A DNA stretch of 64,000 bases from contig NZ_CP016768.2 of assembly GCF_002287885.2 (NCBI RefSeq), forward strand, positions 310,001 through 374,000, written 5' to 3'. Every line of letters starts with the position of its first letter. Within the stretch, counting starts at the first letter, position 1. Positions 50,388 through 59,751 of this stretch are shown here, one piece after another. The position numbers were made by a program, and so were the translations under genes. Under the pieces are notes generated by a model. The model was not told the origin of the DNA. It searched no databases and saw only the letters and a list, made by a program, of their open reading frames with translations. The DNA is from Candidatus Nanopelagicus limnes. Its GTDB lineage: Bacteria > Actinomycetota > Actinomycetes > Nanopelagicales > Nanopelagicaceae.

Positions 50388-52504
50388 GCCTTAGATCTAG
50401 AATTAACTTAATCATCTTTCAAACCTTAGTTTTCTCTTTGATGTTTGCCTTATTTGGAAGACTTTTCTATTTACAAGTACTAGAAAGTGGCAAGTATCAA
50501 GATGCAGCAATAAGTATTCAAAGCCGAGATGTTGTTACGCCAGCTGTTCGTGGAGCAATTACAGATATCAATGGCACACCAATGGTGGTAGATCTGCCAG
50601 GACTTGTTGTTTCCATCAACCGAATTGAGATTGATAAACAACCAGATAAGGGCGTTAAAGTTTTGGCCCAGGTAGCTAATCTTTTTCAACTGGAGTACTC
50701 AGATATTTACCAACGTACTAGGTTATGTGGTGAGTTACCAAGAGATAACCGTGCTGGATGCTGGAATGGAACTAGATATCAACCTATTCCATTAGTAGGA
50801 GGAACGTCACAAGATTTAGCACTAAAGATTATGGAGAATGCTGATCTTTATCCTGGCGTTGAGGTGCAATCAGTTCCGATTAGAAGTTACCCTTCCCTTG
50901 AGGGTGAAAATGTTGCACATGTTTTAGGTTATGTGGGATCTGTAACTGATGAGGATTTAAAGAACCCTGAAATCAATTATTACCGCAATGAGGTAGTTGG
51001 TAAGACTGGACTTGAAACTAAATACAACCAGTACTTGCGTGGTACTCCTGGAGTTCGCACTTTTTTGGTTAATAGAAAAGAGATTGTTACCAAGCAGAAC
51101 AAGAATATTTCTGCCATTGCCGGAAATAATTTAATTACAAATATTGATGCCAAACTCCAAGCTGGAGTTGAGAAATCACTTGAGGCCGCAGTTAAGCGAG
51201 CTCGTGCATCAGGATATCGTGGTGATTCAGGAGCTGCAGTTGTACTAGAGATTAAAACTGGCCGGGTATTAGCCATGGCTTCATACCCAACTTATGACCC
51301 ATCAATTTGGCAAAAAGGATTAACAGTTAAGCAGGCAGAGGATTTATTTAGTGAAGCAAAAGGCGTGCCAGCACTATCTAGACCATTACAAGGTTTGTTT
51401 GCACCAGCCTCTACATTTAAATCTGTTTCAGTAGTTGCTGCCGCTGCTGCTGGTTACAATCTAAATACTAGTTACAACTGCCCAGCTTCAGTTGAGATCG
51501 GAACTCGAACATTTAGAAACTTCGACAGCATTGCTGCTGGACGTATTCCATTAGATGTTGGTCTTGCTATCTCATGTGACTCACTTTGGTATCAGATTTC
51601 CTATGATGAATGGGTTAGGGATGGTGGGTTAAGACCTAAATCTTCAGCAAATGATTATTTCTTTAAAGCAGCAAAAGATTTTGGCGTTGGGCTTTTAACT
51701 GGGATTGATCTACCAAGTGAATTGAAGGGCAGATTGCCAGATCGGCAATGGAAGCAAAATTGGTATGAACAAAATAAGGACTTCTACTGCAACTATAAGG
51801 ACCGAGCAAAGAAGCAAGATCTAACTGCATACTTAATCGAGATTGCACGGGAGAATTGCATTGATGGAAACAAGGTAAGAGCAGGAGATGCCGTTAACTT
51901 CTCAATTGGTCAAGGCGATACTTTGGTAACACCACTTCGACTTGCTCAAATTTATGCAGCAATTGCAAATAATGGAACCTATTACAAGCCACAGGTAGCA
52001 CGGGCAATTGTTGATGTAGATGGCAAATTAGTTAAAGAGTTTAAACCTGAGGTCGCCGATACGATAAAGATTGAACAAAGTACATGGGATTTTCTACATC
52101 GCGGACTTCGAATGGTTGTTACCAGAGGAACAGGTGCTGGAGTATTTTCAGGTTTTCCAATTGAGATCAGTGGTAAAACTGGAACTGCAGAAGTATTTGG
52201 AAAAAACCCAAATGGCAGCGCAAAGGATGACACCTCATGGTTTGCATCCTATGGACCAACAAATGATCCACAGTATGCAGTTGTAATGATGGTTAGCCAA
52301 GGAGGATTTGGTGCATCAACTTCTGGCCTTGGCGTTAGAAATATTTATGAAACTTTGTTTGGAGTAAGTGGTAACAAGGTGAACCCTGAAAAAGCAGTCT
52401 TCCCAAATGGTGTGCCAAGTACAATTGCAAAGGTTGACCTAAAGAAGGTGGCAGCTAAAGTAGATTTAACTGGAGTAAAAGTTGGCGGGGTGAAATTAAA
52501 GTGA
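50384..52504 (+). CDS. mrdA: Penicillin-binding protein 2 (class B transpeptidase)
   Basis: This 706-residue protein has one N-terminal membrane helix, a pedestal domain and a transpeptidase domain. The active-site serine is in APASTFKSVSV (SxxK, about 343-348), the second motif is SCDSLWYQ (SxN-like position) and the third is ISGKTGTAEVFG (KTG). A Cys-containing insert (RENCIDGNKVRAGD) precedes the final motif. It cross-links lateral wall peptidoglycan with RodA as glycan polymerase. The gene overlaps mreD and rodA by 4 bp each. Confidence 0.95.
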   Translation: MSLRSRINLIIFQTLVFSLMFALFGRLFYLQVLESGKYQDAAISIQSRDVVTPAVRGAITDINGTPMVVDLPGLVVSINRIEIDKQPDKGVKVLAQVANLFQLEYSDIYQRTRLCGELPRDNRAGCWNGTRYQPIPLVGGTSQDLALKIMENADLYPGVEVQSVPIRSYPSLEGENVAHVLGYVGSVTDEDLKNPEINYYRNEVVGKTGLETKYNQYLRGTPGVRTFLVNRKEIVTKQNKNISAIAGNNLITNIDAKLQAGVEKSLEAAVKRARASGYRGDSGAAVVLEIKTGRVLAMASYPTYDPSIWQKGLTVKQAEDLFSEAKGVPALSRPLQGLFAPASTFKSVSVVAAAAAGYNLNTSYNCPASVEIGTRTFRNFDSIAAGRIPLDVGLAISCDSLWYQISYDEWVRDGGLRPKSSANDYFFKAAKDFGVGLLTGIDLPSELKGRLPDRQWKQNWYEQNKDFYCNYKDRAKKQDLTAYLIEIARENCIDGNKVRAGDAVNFSIGQGDTLVTPLRLAQIYAAIANNGTYYKPQVARAIVDVDGKLVKEFKPEVADTIKIEQSTWDFLHRGLRMVVTRGTGAGVFSGFPIEISGKTGTAEVFGKNPNGSAKDDTSWFASYGPTNDPQYAVVMMVSQGGFGASTSGLGVRNIYETLFGVSGNKVNPEKAVFPNGVPSTIAKVDLKKVAAKVDLTGVKVGGVKLK

Positions 52505-53646
52505 GTCTAAATGTTAGATATCGACGCCCTGTAACTAGCAGTTTTGGCAACTTTGATAAGTTGCTTACTTTCGCAGTAGTAGGCCTACTTTTAATTGGCA
52601 CAATGTTGGTTTATGCCGGAACTAGAGAGTGGTTTCGCTCCTACGGATTAGATCCAGAGTATTACTTCAAGCGCCACACATTAAATATCATTATTGGTGG
52701 CTTGCTTGCATATGGAACAACTTTAATTGACTACCGATTATTACGTGCATACACGCCAATCCTTTGGTTAGCAGCTGTGCTTGGTTTAATAATTGTATTA
52801 ATCCCAGGACTTGGATCAGAGATAAATGGCGCTAGAGCTTGGATCTCCCTGCCTGGTGGATTTCAATTACAGCCTGCTGAATTAGCAAAGATTGCAATTA
52901 TTGTTGGAATGGCAATGATCCTGGCAGATCGCGAGCAAAGTGATAAAGATCCAACAGATCTTGATGTTGTAAAAGCCTTAGCAATTGCAGCAGTTCCTAT
53001 TTTGTTAATTGTGGCGCAACCAGATCTTGGAACTGTATTAATCATTTCAGCTGCTGTTGTGGCAATGATTGGCGCATCAGGTGCTCCTGCCAGGTGGGTA
53101 ATTGGTCTTTTACTTGCTGCAATTGTGGGTGTATTTGCGGCAGTACAAACTGGCGCAGTTAGTTCATACCAAGTAGCACGTTTGCAATCTTTTGTTGATC
53201 CATCTGCTGATCCGCAAGCAACCGGCTATCAATTGCGACAATCAAGAATCACTATTGGTTCTGGTGGATTATTGGGCAAGGGTTTATTTGAAGGTCCGCA
53301 AACAAATGGTCGATTTGTGCCAGAACAGCAAACAGACTTTATTTTCACAGTTGCAGGGGAGGAGTTGGGCTTTGTTGGCTGCTCGATAATTTTATTCCTC
53401 TATATGCTCTTCTTTATTAGGGCATTTGCAATCTGCCGGCGCAGTAGTGATTTATTTGGCAGATTAGTTTGTATTGGTGTTATAGCTTGGTTTGCATTTC
53501 AGACCTTTGAAAATATCGGTATGACAATGGGATTAATGCCAATGACTGGTGTGCCATTACCATTTTTATCCTATGGTGGATCATCAATGTTTGCTAATTT
53601 AATTGGTGTTGGTCTACTTCAAAACGTCCACGCAAGAAGCCGATAA
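52501..53646 (+). CDS. rodA: Rod shape-determining protein RodA (SEDS glycosyltransferase)
   Basis: This 381-residue SEDS protein has about ten membrane helices. Typical segments are INGARAWISLPGGFQLQPAE (about 103-122), VAQPDLGTVLIISA with the catalytic Asp region, and VPLPFLSYGGSSMFANLIGV near the C-terminus. It polymerises glycan strands together with PBP2. Overlap with mrdA supports tight coupling. About 200 bp without a gene follow before rne. Confidence 0.95.
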   Translation: MSLNVRYRRPVTSSFGNFDKLLTFAVVGLLLIGTMLVYAGTREWFRSYGLDPEYYFKRHTLNIIIGGLLAYGTTLIDYRLLRAYTPILWLAAVLGLIIVLIPGLGSEINGARAWISLPGGFQLQPAELAKIAIIVGMAMILADREQSDKDPTDLDVVKALAIAAVPILLIVAQPDLGTVLIISAAVVAMIGASGAPARWVIGLLLAAIVGVFAAVQTGAVSSYQVARLQSFVDPSADPQATGYQLRQSRITIGSGGLLGKGLFEGPQTNGRFVPEQQTDFIFTVAGEELGFVGCSIILFLYMLFFIRAFAICRRSSDLFGRLVCIGVIAWFAFQTFENIGMTMGLMPMTGVPLPFLSYGGSSMFANLIGVGLLQNVHARSR

Positions 53647-53846
53647 CACGCTTAATTTGCGCTTAGTTGGCAGTTCCACCGCCTTTCTGCGATACTTACA
53701 CCACGCAATCAGCGCGAGGATAAAGATCCAACGCCGCGATAGCGTCGATATTTTTAGCAAGTTAATTAACCAGATTAATTAAAAAAAGTATTGAAAGAGA
53801 TACTGCAAAACTGCAGTAATTAATTTTTGAAAAGGATTTGATTTAT
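53647..53846 (+). promoter_or_regulatory. Leader/promoter region of rne
   Basis: This gene-free stretch becomes AT-rich toward rne and holds inverted repeats such as CTGCAAAACTGCAG (from about 53803). A 5' UTR with RNase E autoregulation is known in other bacteria; whether it applies here cannot be judged. No terminator with a clear T-run is seen for the mre unit. Confidence 0.3.
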
Positions 53847-55916
53847 ATGGCCGATGAGCCTAAAGCACCACGTAAACGCGCTGCCAAAAAAGCAGTAGAG
53901 GGTGAAAGTAAGAAAGTAAGTAAAAAAGCTGCCGCTATTCCAGTTCCATTATTTCAAGCTGCGCCAACTACTAAAACTGCCAAGGTGGCAAAAGTCGCCA
54001 AGGTTGAAAAAGCAGAGCCAGTTGCCGCATCAACAAGTGATGAGAATGAAAAAGAAGAGTTTCGTCGCCGTCGCCGCAGAGGTGGCAGAGGCAGAAGGCG
54101 AAATGGCAAAGAGGGTTCTGATACTGATGAGAGCTCTGCAACTGAAGAATTAGATGAAACAACTGATAGTGATGGTGCAACCCATAAACGCCGACGACGC
54201 CGTAGGGCGCGTGGTGAGGGTGTAACACCAGGTGAAACTATTGAAGAAGATGGCGTACTAACTGTTGTAAAGGTTAGACCAGTTCGAGTTCGTGAGGCTC
54301 GTCCTGAAACACGTAAATTTGAAAGACGAGATCGCAATCGATTTGAGCGACCAGAGCGCAGAGAACGACGGGATTTCACTCGTAAACGCGGAACAGTAAT
54401 TACAGAGTCAGAGTTTTTAGCTCGCCGTGAAGCAGTTGAGAGATCCATGTTAGTTCGCCAAATTGCAGATCGAACTCAGATTGCAATCATTGAAGATGAT
54501 GTAATGGTTGAGCATTATGTAAACCGCAATAGCAATATTTCCTATGTTGGTAACGTCTATCTAGGTAAAGTACAAAACGTATTGCCTTCGATGGAGGCCG
54601 CTTTCGTTGATATTGGTAAGGGACGAAACGCAGTTCTCTACGCCGGTGAAGTTAACTGGGACGCTCATGGTTTATCAGATACTGCGCCTAGAAAAATTGA
54701 ACATGTATTAAAGAGTGGTCAATCTGTTTTAGTTCAGGTTACTAAGGATCCAATTGGTCAAAAGGGTGCCAGATTAACTTCTCAGATTTCTCTGCCTGGT
54801 CGCTACTTAGTTTATGTACCAGGCGGTGGCATGAGTGGAATTTCTAGGCGATTGCCAGATAATGAACGAAATCGATTAAAGGGAATATTAAAGAATTTAA
54901 TTCCAGAGCAAGCTGGCGTAATTATTCGAACTGCAGCAGAGGGAGCACCTGAAGCTGAGTTAGAAAGAGATGTAACTCGTCTTAAAGCGCAGTGGGATGA
55001 TATTGAAAAGAAATCAAATGAGTCCGGCACATCAGCGCCATCACTTTTATATGGTGAGCCAGATCTAACTGTTCGAGTTATCCGCGATATCTTCAATGAA
55101 GATTTCAATAAAATGTTAGTTCAAGGTGATCAAGCTTGGGATGACATTCAAAACTATATTGGTCATATCGCCCCAGAACTTGCCAGCAAAATTGAAAAGT
55201 GGGTAGGACCACGTGATCTATTTGCTGAAAACCGAGTGGAGGAGCAGTTAGCTAAAGCATTTGATCGCAAGGTTTATCTGCCATCAGGTGGTTCACTAGT
55301 TATTGATCGCACTGAAGCGATGATTGTTATCGATGTTAACACCGGTAAATTCATTGGTAAGGGTGGCAACCTTGAAGAGACTGTTACTAAGAACAACTTA
55401 GAGGCGGCCGAAGAAATTGCTCGTCAATTGCGCCTTAGAGATATGGGCGGAATTATTGTGATCGACTTTATCGATATGACATTGGAATCAAACCGAGAGT
55501 TAGTACTTCGCAGATTAGTTGAGTGCTTAGGACGAGATCGCACCAAGCACCAAGTTGCTGAAGTAACCTCACTTGGTTTAGTGCAGATGACTAGAAAACG
55601 AGTTGGCCAAGGATTAATCGAAGCTTTCTCAACAACTTGTGAGAGTTGTGGTGGTCGTGGAATTCATATTCATAGTGAGCCAGTTAAAAAAGTAGCTCTT
55701 GAAAAAGATATGGAGCAGCGCTACTCAAAAACTAGCAAAGCTAATGCTGATGAGGATTTATCAGATGATGAAGATAAATCAACCGATGAAGATTCAGATA
55801 ATGAGCCAATTGATAATTCAAATGAAGTTGAGCAAGTAGTTCAAACACCACCAGCACCTGCTGGCCGTCGAAAAGGTCGTCGGGCAGTGAGCACTGGGGT
55901 AATTTCAACCAACTAA
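53847..55916 (+). CDS. rne: Ribonuclease E/G
   Basis: This 689-residue endonuclease starts with a disordered, charged extension of about 190 residues containing Arg clusters (EEFRRRRRRGGRGRRRNG and KRRRRRRARGEG), as in actinobacterial RNase E. Then come an S1 domain (about 229-315, ISYVGNVYLGKVQNVLPSME), the 5' sensor/RNase H-like part, the catalytic Asp segments MIVIDVNTGKFIGKGG and GIIVIDFIDM, and the zinc-link CESCGGRG. An acidic tail ends it. The ATG at 53847 is preferred over a TTG at 53838, which lies too close to AAAGGA. It shapes mRNA turnover and rRNA processing. Confidence 0.95.
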   Translation: MADEPKAPRKRAAKKAVEGESKKVSKKAAAIPVPLFQAAPTTKTAKVAKVAKVEKAEPVAASTSDENEKEEFRRRRRRGGRGRRRNGKEGSDTDESSATEELDETTDSDGATHKRRRRRRARGEGVTPGETIEEDGVLTVVKVRPVRVREARPETRKFERRDRNRFERPERRERRDFTRKRGTVITESEFLARREAVERSMLVRQIADRTQIAIIEDDVMVEHYVNRNSNISYVGNVYLGKVQNVLPSMEAAFVDIGKGRNAVLYAGEVNWDAHGLSDTAPRKIEHVLKSGQSVLVQVTKDPIGQKGARLTSQISLPGRYLVYVPGGGMSGISRRLPDNERNRLKGILKNLIPEQAGVIIRTAAEGAPEAELERDVTRLKAQWDDIEKKSNESGTSAPSLLYGEPDLTVRVIRDIFNEDFNKMLVQGDQAWDDIQNYIGHIAPELASKIEKWVGPRDLFAENRVEEQLAKAFDRKVYLPSGGSLVIDRTEAMIVIDVNTGKFIGKGGNLEETVTKNNLEAAEEIARQLRLRDMGGIIVIDFIDMTLESNRELVLRRLVECLGRDRTKHQVAEVTSLGLVQMTRKRVGQGLIEAFSTTCESCGGRGIHIHSEPVKKVALEKDMEQRYSKTSKANADEDLSDDEDKSTDEDSDNEPIDNSNEVEQVVQTPPAPAGRRKGRRAVSTGVISTN

Positions 55917-56015
55917 TCAAGTGAATTTGACCAGGGGAAGATCAATCTCTACCCTTATCCATCTAGCCAGATTGGTAGTAATCGATCTAGGTTAATAACG
56001 AGCAAGGAGTTGACG

Positions 56016-56324
56016 GTGTACGCGATTGTTAAAGCAGGCGGACGACAAGAGAAGGTTTCAGTTGGTGAAACTCTTGTAGTTGATCGCATTGATGCTGCCG
56101 TTGGCGCTTCCGTAACTTTTCCAGCAGTACTGCTAGTTGATGGCGCAGATGTTATGGCTGATCCAAAAGCTTTAGCCTCTGTCAAAGTAACTGGTGAGAT
56201 ATTAGCTGAGCAAAAAGGTCCAAAGATTGCGATCCTTCGTTACAAGAGCAAAACTGGATATCGTCGTCGCCAAGGATTTCGTTCAAAATTAACTCGCGTA
56301 AAAATAACTGGAATTAACAAGTAA
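56016..56324 (+). CDS. rplU: 50S ribosomal protein L21
   Basis: The 102-residue protein starts YAIVKAGGRQEKVSVGETL, the universal L21 N-terminus, and ends with the basic RNA-binding YKSKTGYRRRQGFRSKLT. The GTG at 56016 is chosen because AAGGAG lies six bases upstream; a TTG at 56010 would have no spacing. It pairs with rpmA in the usual rplU-rpmA unit. Confidence 0.96.
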   Translation: MYAIVKAGGRQEKVSVGETLVVDRIDAAVGASVTFPAVLLVDGADVMADPKALASVKVTGEILAEQKGPKIAILRYKSKTGYRRRQGFRSKLTRVKITGINK

Positions 56325-56350
56325 CTACTACTTAAGGCAGGTGAAAGCAG

Positions 56351-56605
56351 ATGGCAAGTAAAAAGGGTGTCTCCTCCACACGTAATGGTCGCGACTCAAA
56401 TCCTCAGTACCTTGGCATTAAAAGATTTGCTGGCCAGGTAGTTAAGGGCGGGGAGATTTTGGTTCGCCAACGCGGAACCTACTTCCACCCAGGTAAGAAT
56501 GTTGGCATCGGAAAAGATGACACATTATTTGCGCTACAAGGTGGATCAGTTGAGTTCGGTCGCGCTCGCGGTCGTCGCGTAGTAAATATCGTTCCAGCTT
56601 CATAA
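56351..56605 (+). CDS. rpmA: 50S ribosomal protein L27
   Basis: The 84-residue protein begins [20 protein letters not shown] and keeps [19 protein letters not shown], matching L27, whose N-terminus reaches the peptidyl-transferase centre. No cleavable pre-sequence is present, unlike Firmicutes. It is followed by a terminator at 56625. Confidence 0.97.
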   Translation: MASKKGVSSTRNGRDSNPQYLGIKRFAGQVVKGGEILVRQRGTYFHPGKNVGIGKDDTLFALQGGSVEFGRARGRRVVNIVPAS

Positions 56606-56624
56606 TTTCAGCGGATTTAAATTT

Positions 56625-56654
56625 ATGGGTCCGCTAACTGCGGGCCCATTTTTA
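56625..56654 (+). terminator. Rho-independent terminator after rpmA
   Basis: ATGGGTCCGC (56625-56634) pairs with GCGGGCCCAT (56640-56649), one G-T pair, with a five-base loop, followed by TTTTTATTT. It separates rplU-rpmA from obg. Confidence 0.9.
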
Positions 56655-56686
56655 TTTGATTCATAAGTGATGCGAAAGGAGATCCG

Positions 56687-58165
56687 ATGACAACCTTTGT
56701 TGATCGGGTTACCTTGCATGCCGATGCTGGAAAAGGCGGGGATGGTTGCGTCTCTGTTCACCGTGAAAAATTCAAACCATTAGGTGGTCCAGATGGCGGT
56801 AATGGTGGTCGCGGTGGCGACATTGTTTTAGTTGTCGATGCTGATGTGACAACCTTGTTAGATTTTCACCATTCACCACATCGCAAATCTACTGATGGCA
56901 AAAAAGGCGCTGGAGATTTTTGTAATGGCGCAGAAGGAAAAGACTTAATTTTGTCAGTTCCAAATGGAACTGTTGTTAAAGATGTTAGCGGTAATACCAT
57001 CGCAGATCTTGTTGGATTTGGCACCAGATTTATGGCAGCCCAAGGCGGCAAAGGTGGATTAGGAAATGCAGGCCTTGCTAACTCAAAGCGACGTGCACCA
57101 GGTTTCGCACTCCTTGGTGAACCAGGAGATAGTCGAACATTATTTTTAGAGCTAAAGAGCGTTGCCGATATTGGTTTAGTTGGTTATCCAAGTGCTGGAA
57201 AGTCTTCTTTAATTGCAGCAATGTCTGCTGCCAGACCAAAGATTGCTGATTATCCATTTACTACATTGGTTCCAAACTTAGGTGTGGTGCAGGCAGGGGA
57301 GACAAGATTTACAGCAGCAGATGTTCCCGGATTAATTCCTGGCGCGAGTCAAGGAAAAGGTTTAGGACATGAGTTTTTAAGACATGTGGAGAGATGCGCA
57401 GCATTAGTACATGTTTTAGATTGCGCAACACTTGAGACTGATCGAGATCCAGTTAAAGATTTTGATGTTATTGAAGAAGAGTTAAAAGAGTATGGTGGTT
57501 TAGCAGATCGACCAAGAATTATTGCGTTAAATAAGATTGATATTCCAGATGGTAAAGCTATGGCAGATATGGTTCAAAAAACTTTAGAATCTCGCGGCTT
57601 TGAAGTATTTCAAGTATCTGCTGCCTCACGTGAAGGTATGCAGGAATTAATTTATGCAATGGCGCAGATTATTCAAAAAGTGCGCAAGGCTCAGAAAGAG
57701 GAGCAGGTTGCCAGAATTGTGCTTCGACCGCTTGCTGTTGATGATGCAGGCTTTGAAGTAATTGCAAATGTTGATGGCACATTTAACATTACCGGCGATA
57801 AGCCAGAGCGATGGGTTAAACAAACTGACTTTGCAAACGCTGAAGCAATTGGCTATTTAGCAGATCGACTTGCCTCATATGGAATTGAAAAAGAGTTGTT
57901 TAAAAAGGGTGCAAAGGCAGGGGACGAAGTAAGAATTGGTTTAGGTGATGAAGCTGTGATTTTTGATTGGGAGCCAAGCATTGAAGCTGGCGCAGAATTA
58001 CTTGCTGGAGGTCCAAGAGGAGAAGATCTTCGTCTTTCAACACCTTGGCGAATGGATTTATTAGAGGATGATATTGATCAATTAAGTGATGATGAGATTG
58101 AAATGCAATGGGAGTACAACGTGGCAAATCCTAGAAATCCTCGAATTGATGAGGATGCTAAGTAA
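56687..58165 (+). CDS. obg: GTPase Obg
   Basis: This 492-residue protein has the Gly-rich Obg fold (about 1-158, [20 protein letters not shown]), the GTPase domain with G1 [13 protein letters not shown] (about 165-177), G3 DVPGLIPGA and G4 ALNKIDIP, and a C-terminal OCT domain (about 340-420, [20 protein letters not shown]). An acidic tail follows. It acts in 50S ribosome assembly and stress signalling. An AAAGGAGAT ribosome site precedes the ATG. Confidence 0.96.
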   Translation: MTTFVDRVTLHADAGKGGDGCVSVHREKFKPLGGPDGGNGGRGGDIVLVVDADVTTLLDFHHSPHRKSTDGKKGAGDFCNGAEGKDLILSVPNGTVVKDVSGNTIADLVGFGTRFMAAQGGKGGLGNAGLANSKRRAPGFALLGEPGDSRTLFLELKSVADIGLVGYPSAGKSSLIAAMSAARPKIADYPFTTLVPNLGVVQAGETRFTAADVPGLIPGASQGKGLGHEFLRHVERCAALVHVLDCATLETDRDPVKDFDVIEEELKEYGGLADRPRIIALNKIDIPDGKAMADMVQKTLESRGFEVFQVSAASREGMQELIYAMAQIIQKVRKAQKEEQVARIVLRPLAVDDAGFEVIANVDGTFNITGDKPERWVKQTDFANAEAIGYLADRLASYGIEKELFKKGAKAGDEVRIGLGDEAVIFDWEPSIEAGAELLAGGPRGEDLRLSTPWRMDLLEDDIDQLSDDEIEMQWEYNVANPRNPRIDEDAK

Positions 58166-58171
58166 GAAGTT

Positions 58172-59332
58172 TTAATTCTTTAGATTTGAGATTTCAAGTA
58201 ATGCTTTTGCAGTATCTGACTCATGATCAGAATCAGTTGGATTATCACTTAACTTAACAATCACTGTTCGGGTAGCAGGATTTATAAATATAAATTGTCC
58301 ATGTAAGCCAAGTGCCAAACTAGTGTTTGGATATGGATGCCAAACTTGAGCTCCATAACCCCAATTTCGATCTAAGGTTGTAACTGGTGTGCTCAATCGT
58401 TTTAGCCAATTGTTATCAATTACTTTAGTTGGGCCGGCATACCCGCCATTTAAAAACAACATTCCAATTCGACCATAATCAATTGCCGAGGCGTTAAAAC
58501 AGCAGAATGTTTTTTCAGTTCCACCAATTCGATCAACATTCCAGGTGGCAGGATACTTAGCTCCGACTGCTTGCCAAACATTCTTACTAAAGTAATCAGA
58601 AACTCTTTTGCCAGTTACTTTCTTTATAATCATTCCAAGCATCTGCGTATCAACGCTCATGTATTCTGATTTTGAACCTGGTTCAAATGCCATCTTTCGA
58701 TTATTCTTTAGAAACCAATCTAGATCGGTTGTGGCATACATCTGTGCGATTGCAACACCCCAGCCAGAAGGACCTGATGGGTAGTTATCACTAACACCAA
58801 CTCCTGCTTGCATATCAAGTAATTGTTGAATGGTTACTAGATCAAAACTTGTACCAGCTTTTAGATTTGGGAAGTAATCAACAAACTTGTCACTTTCCTT
58901 AATTTTGCCTTGATTAATTAGCTGACCAATCATGATGGAGGTCATGGTTTTAGCAACTGAATAAGATGGCAGTTGCGTACTTTGGGTTACACCATCCTCA
59001 TACCACTCATATGTCATCACACCATTTCTAATAACAAGAAATGCATTGGTATCGGTCTGCTTTAAAAATTCATTAAATGCTAGAGAAGTTCCTTTATACA
59101 TAATCTCTGCTGGCATTTTCTCCGATGCCACCGGCAGTGCGATTGGTTTATCGGAAGGATCAATCACATGCCACGGCATGAGAGTGGGAGTCTTTGAAGC
59201 CGGGGCAAGTCCTAATTTAATTGATGCAATTGGCTCTGGATAATGAACTACTTTGGTAAAGATAAATAGTGCTCCATATAGCACCGCTAGTGAGATGAGG
59301 GTGTTTCTAATAATTCTAAACAAACGCATCAT
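58172..59332 (-). CDS. Membrane-anchored serine beta-lactamase-like hydrolase
   Basis: This 386-residue protein has an N-terminal hydrophobic anchor (about 9-27) and a class C beta-lactamase/DD-peptidase fold outside the membrane. The active-site motif is SYSVAKTMTS (SxxK, about 127-136), a Tyr motif lies near KSEYMSVDTQM (about 226-236), and a late LGLHGQFIFINPATRT matches the third-motif HxG position. It could be an esterase, D-aminopeptidase or wall-modifying enzyme; no resistance is implied. It is convergent with obg (six bases between stops) and takes the place where proB or nadD often follow obg. Confidence 0.85.
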   Translation of the reverse strand: MMRLFRIIRNTLISLAVLYGALFIFTKVVHYPEPIASIKLGLAPASKTPTLMPWHVIDPSDKPIALPVASEKMPAEIMYKGTSLAFNEFLKQTDTNAFLVIRNGVMTYEWYEDGVTQSTQLPSYSVAKTMTSIMIGQLINQGKIKESDKFVDYFPNLKAGTSFDLVTIQQLLDMQAGVGVSDNYPSGPSGWGVAIAQMYATTDLDWFLKNNRKMAFEPGSKSEYMSVDTQMLGMIIKKVTGKRVSDYFSKNVWQAVGAKYPATWNVDRIGGTEKTFCCFNASAIDYGRIGMLFLNGGYAGPTKVIDNNWLKRLSTPVTTLDRNWGYGAQVWHPYPNTSLALGLHGQFIFINPATRTVIVKLSDNPTDSDHESDTAKALLEISNLKN

Positions 59333-59338
59333 GGCAAT

Positions 59339-59344
59339 AGCCTA
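59339..59344 (-). promoter_or_regulatory. Candidate leaderless -10 element of the serine hydrolase gene
   Basis: On the minus strand TAGGCT (59344-59339) is followed by six bases and then the ATG at 59332. No ribosome site fits, so a leaderless mRNA is likely. Confidence 0.45.
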
Positions 59345-59440
59345 TTTCAATACTGCTCACCGCTCTGGCAGCCACAGCGGGAAAATATTGCAGTTATCAA
59401 ATGCAGATTAGGGTGAATTCGCCAGTGAATTAACACCAGT

Positions 59441-59446
59441 TATACT
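59441..59446 (+). promoter_or_regulatory. Candidate -10 element of gatC
   Basis: TATACT, a near-perfect -10 hexamer, ends eight bases before the gatC ATG. The mRNA would begin at or within one to two bases of the start codon. Confidence 0.5.
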
Positions 59447-59454
59447 CACCGATT

Positions 59455-59751
59455 ATGGCTGCAATCTCCCGCGATGAAGTGGCAAATCTTGCCCGACTAG
59501 CACGCATCTCAATGAGTGATGCTGAGTTAGATCATTTGGCAGGGGAGATGGATGTAATTCTTGGCGCAGTAGCAAGAGTGCAAGAGGTTGCTGGCGCTGA
59601 TGTGCCACCAACATCTCATCCATTAGCAGTTAACAATGTAACTCGCGAAGATGTTGTAACACCAAGCCTGACGCCAGAGCAAGCATTATCTGGCGCCCCT
59701 GCATCTAGTGAGCAAAGATTTAAAGTTCCTCAAATTTTAGGTGAAGAGTAA
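59455..59751 (+). CDS. gatC: Asp-tRNA(Asn)/Glu-tRNA(Gln) amidotransferase subunit C
   Basis: The 98-residue protein has the GatC layout: helices with [20 protein letters not shown] (about 7-26) and a C-terminal stretch that wraps around GatA ([14 protein letters not shown]). It stabilises the GatAB complex. The gene directly abuts gatA (stop TAA, then ATG), in the usual gatCAB order. Confidence 0.93.
   Translation: MAAISRDEVANLARLARISMSDAELDHLAGEMDVILGAVARVQEVAGADVPPTSHPLAVNNVTREDVVTPSLTPEQALSGAPASSEQRFKVPQILGEE

Noticed and set aside
58172-59332. Antibiotic-resistance beta-lactamase
   Set aside because: The SxxK fold is shared with esterases and peptidases; the motifs do not show lactam hydrolysis, so only a serine hydrolase is called.
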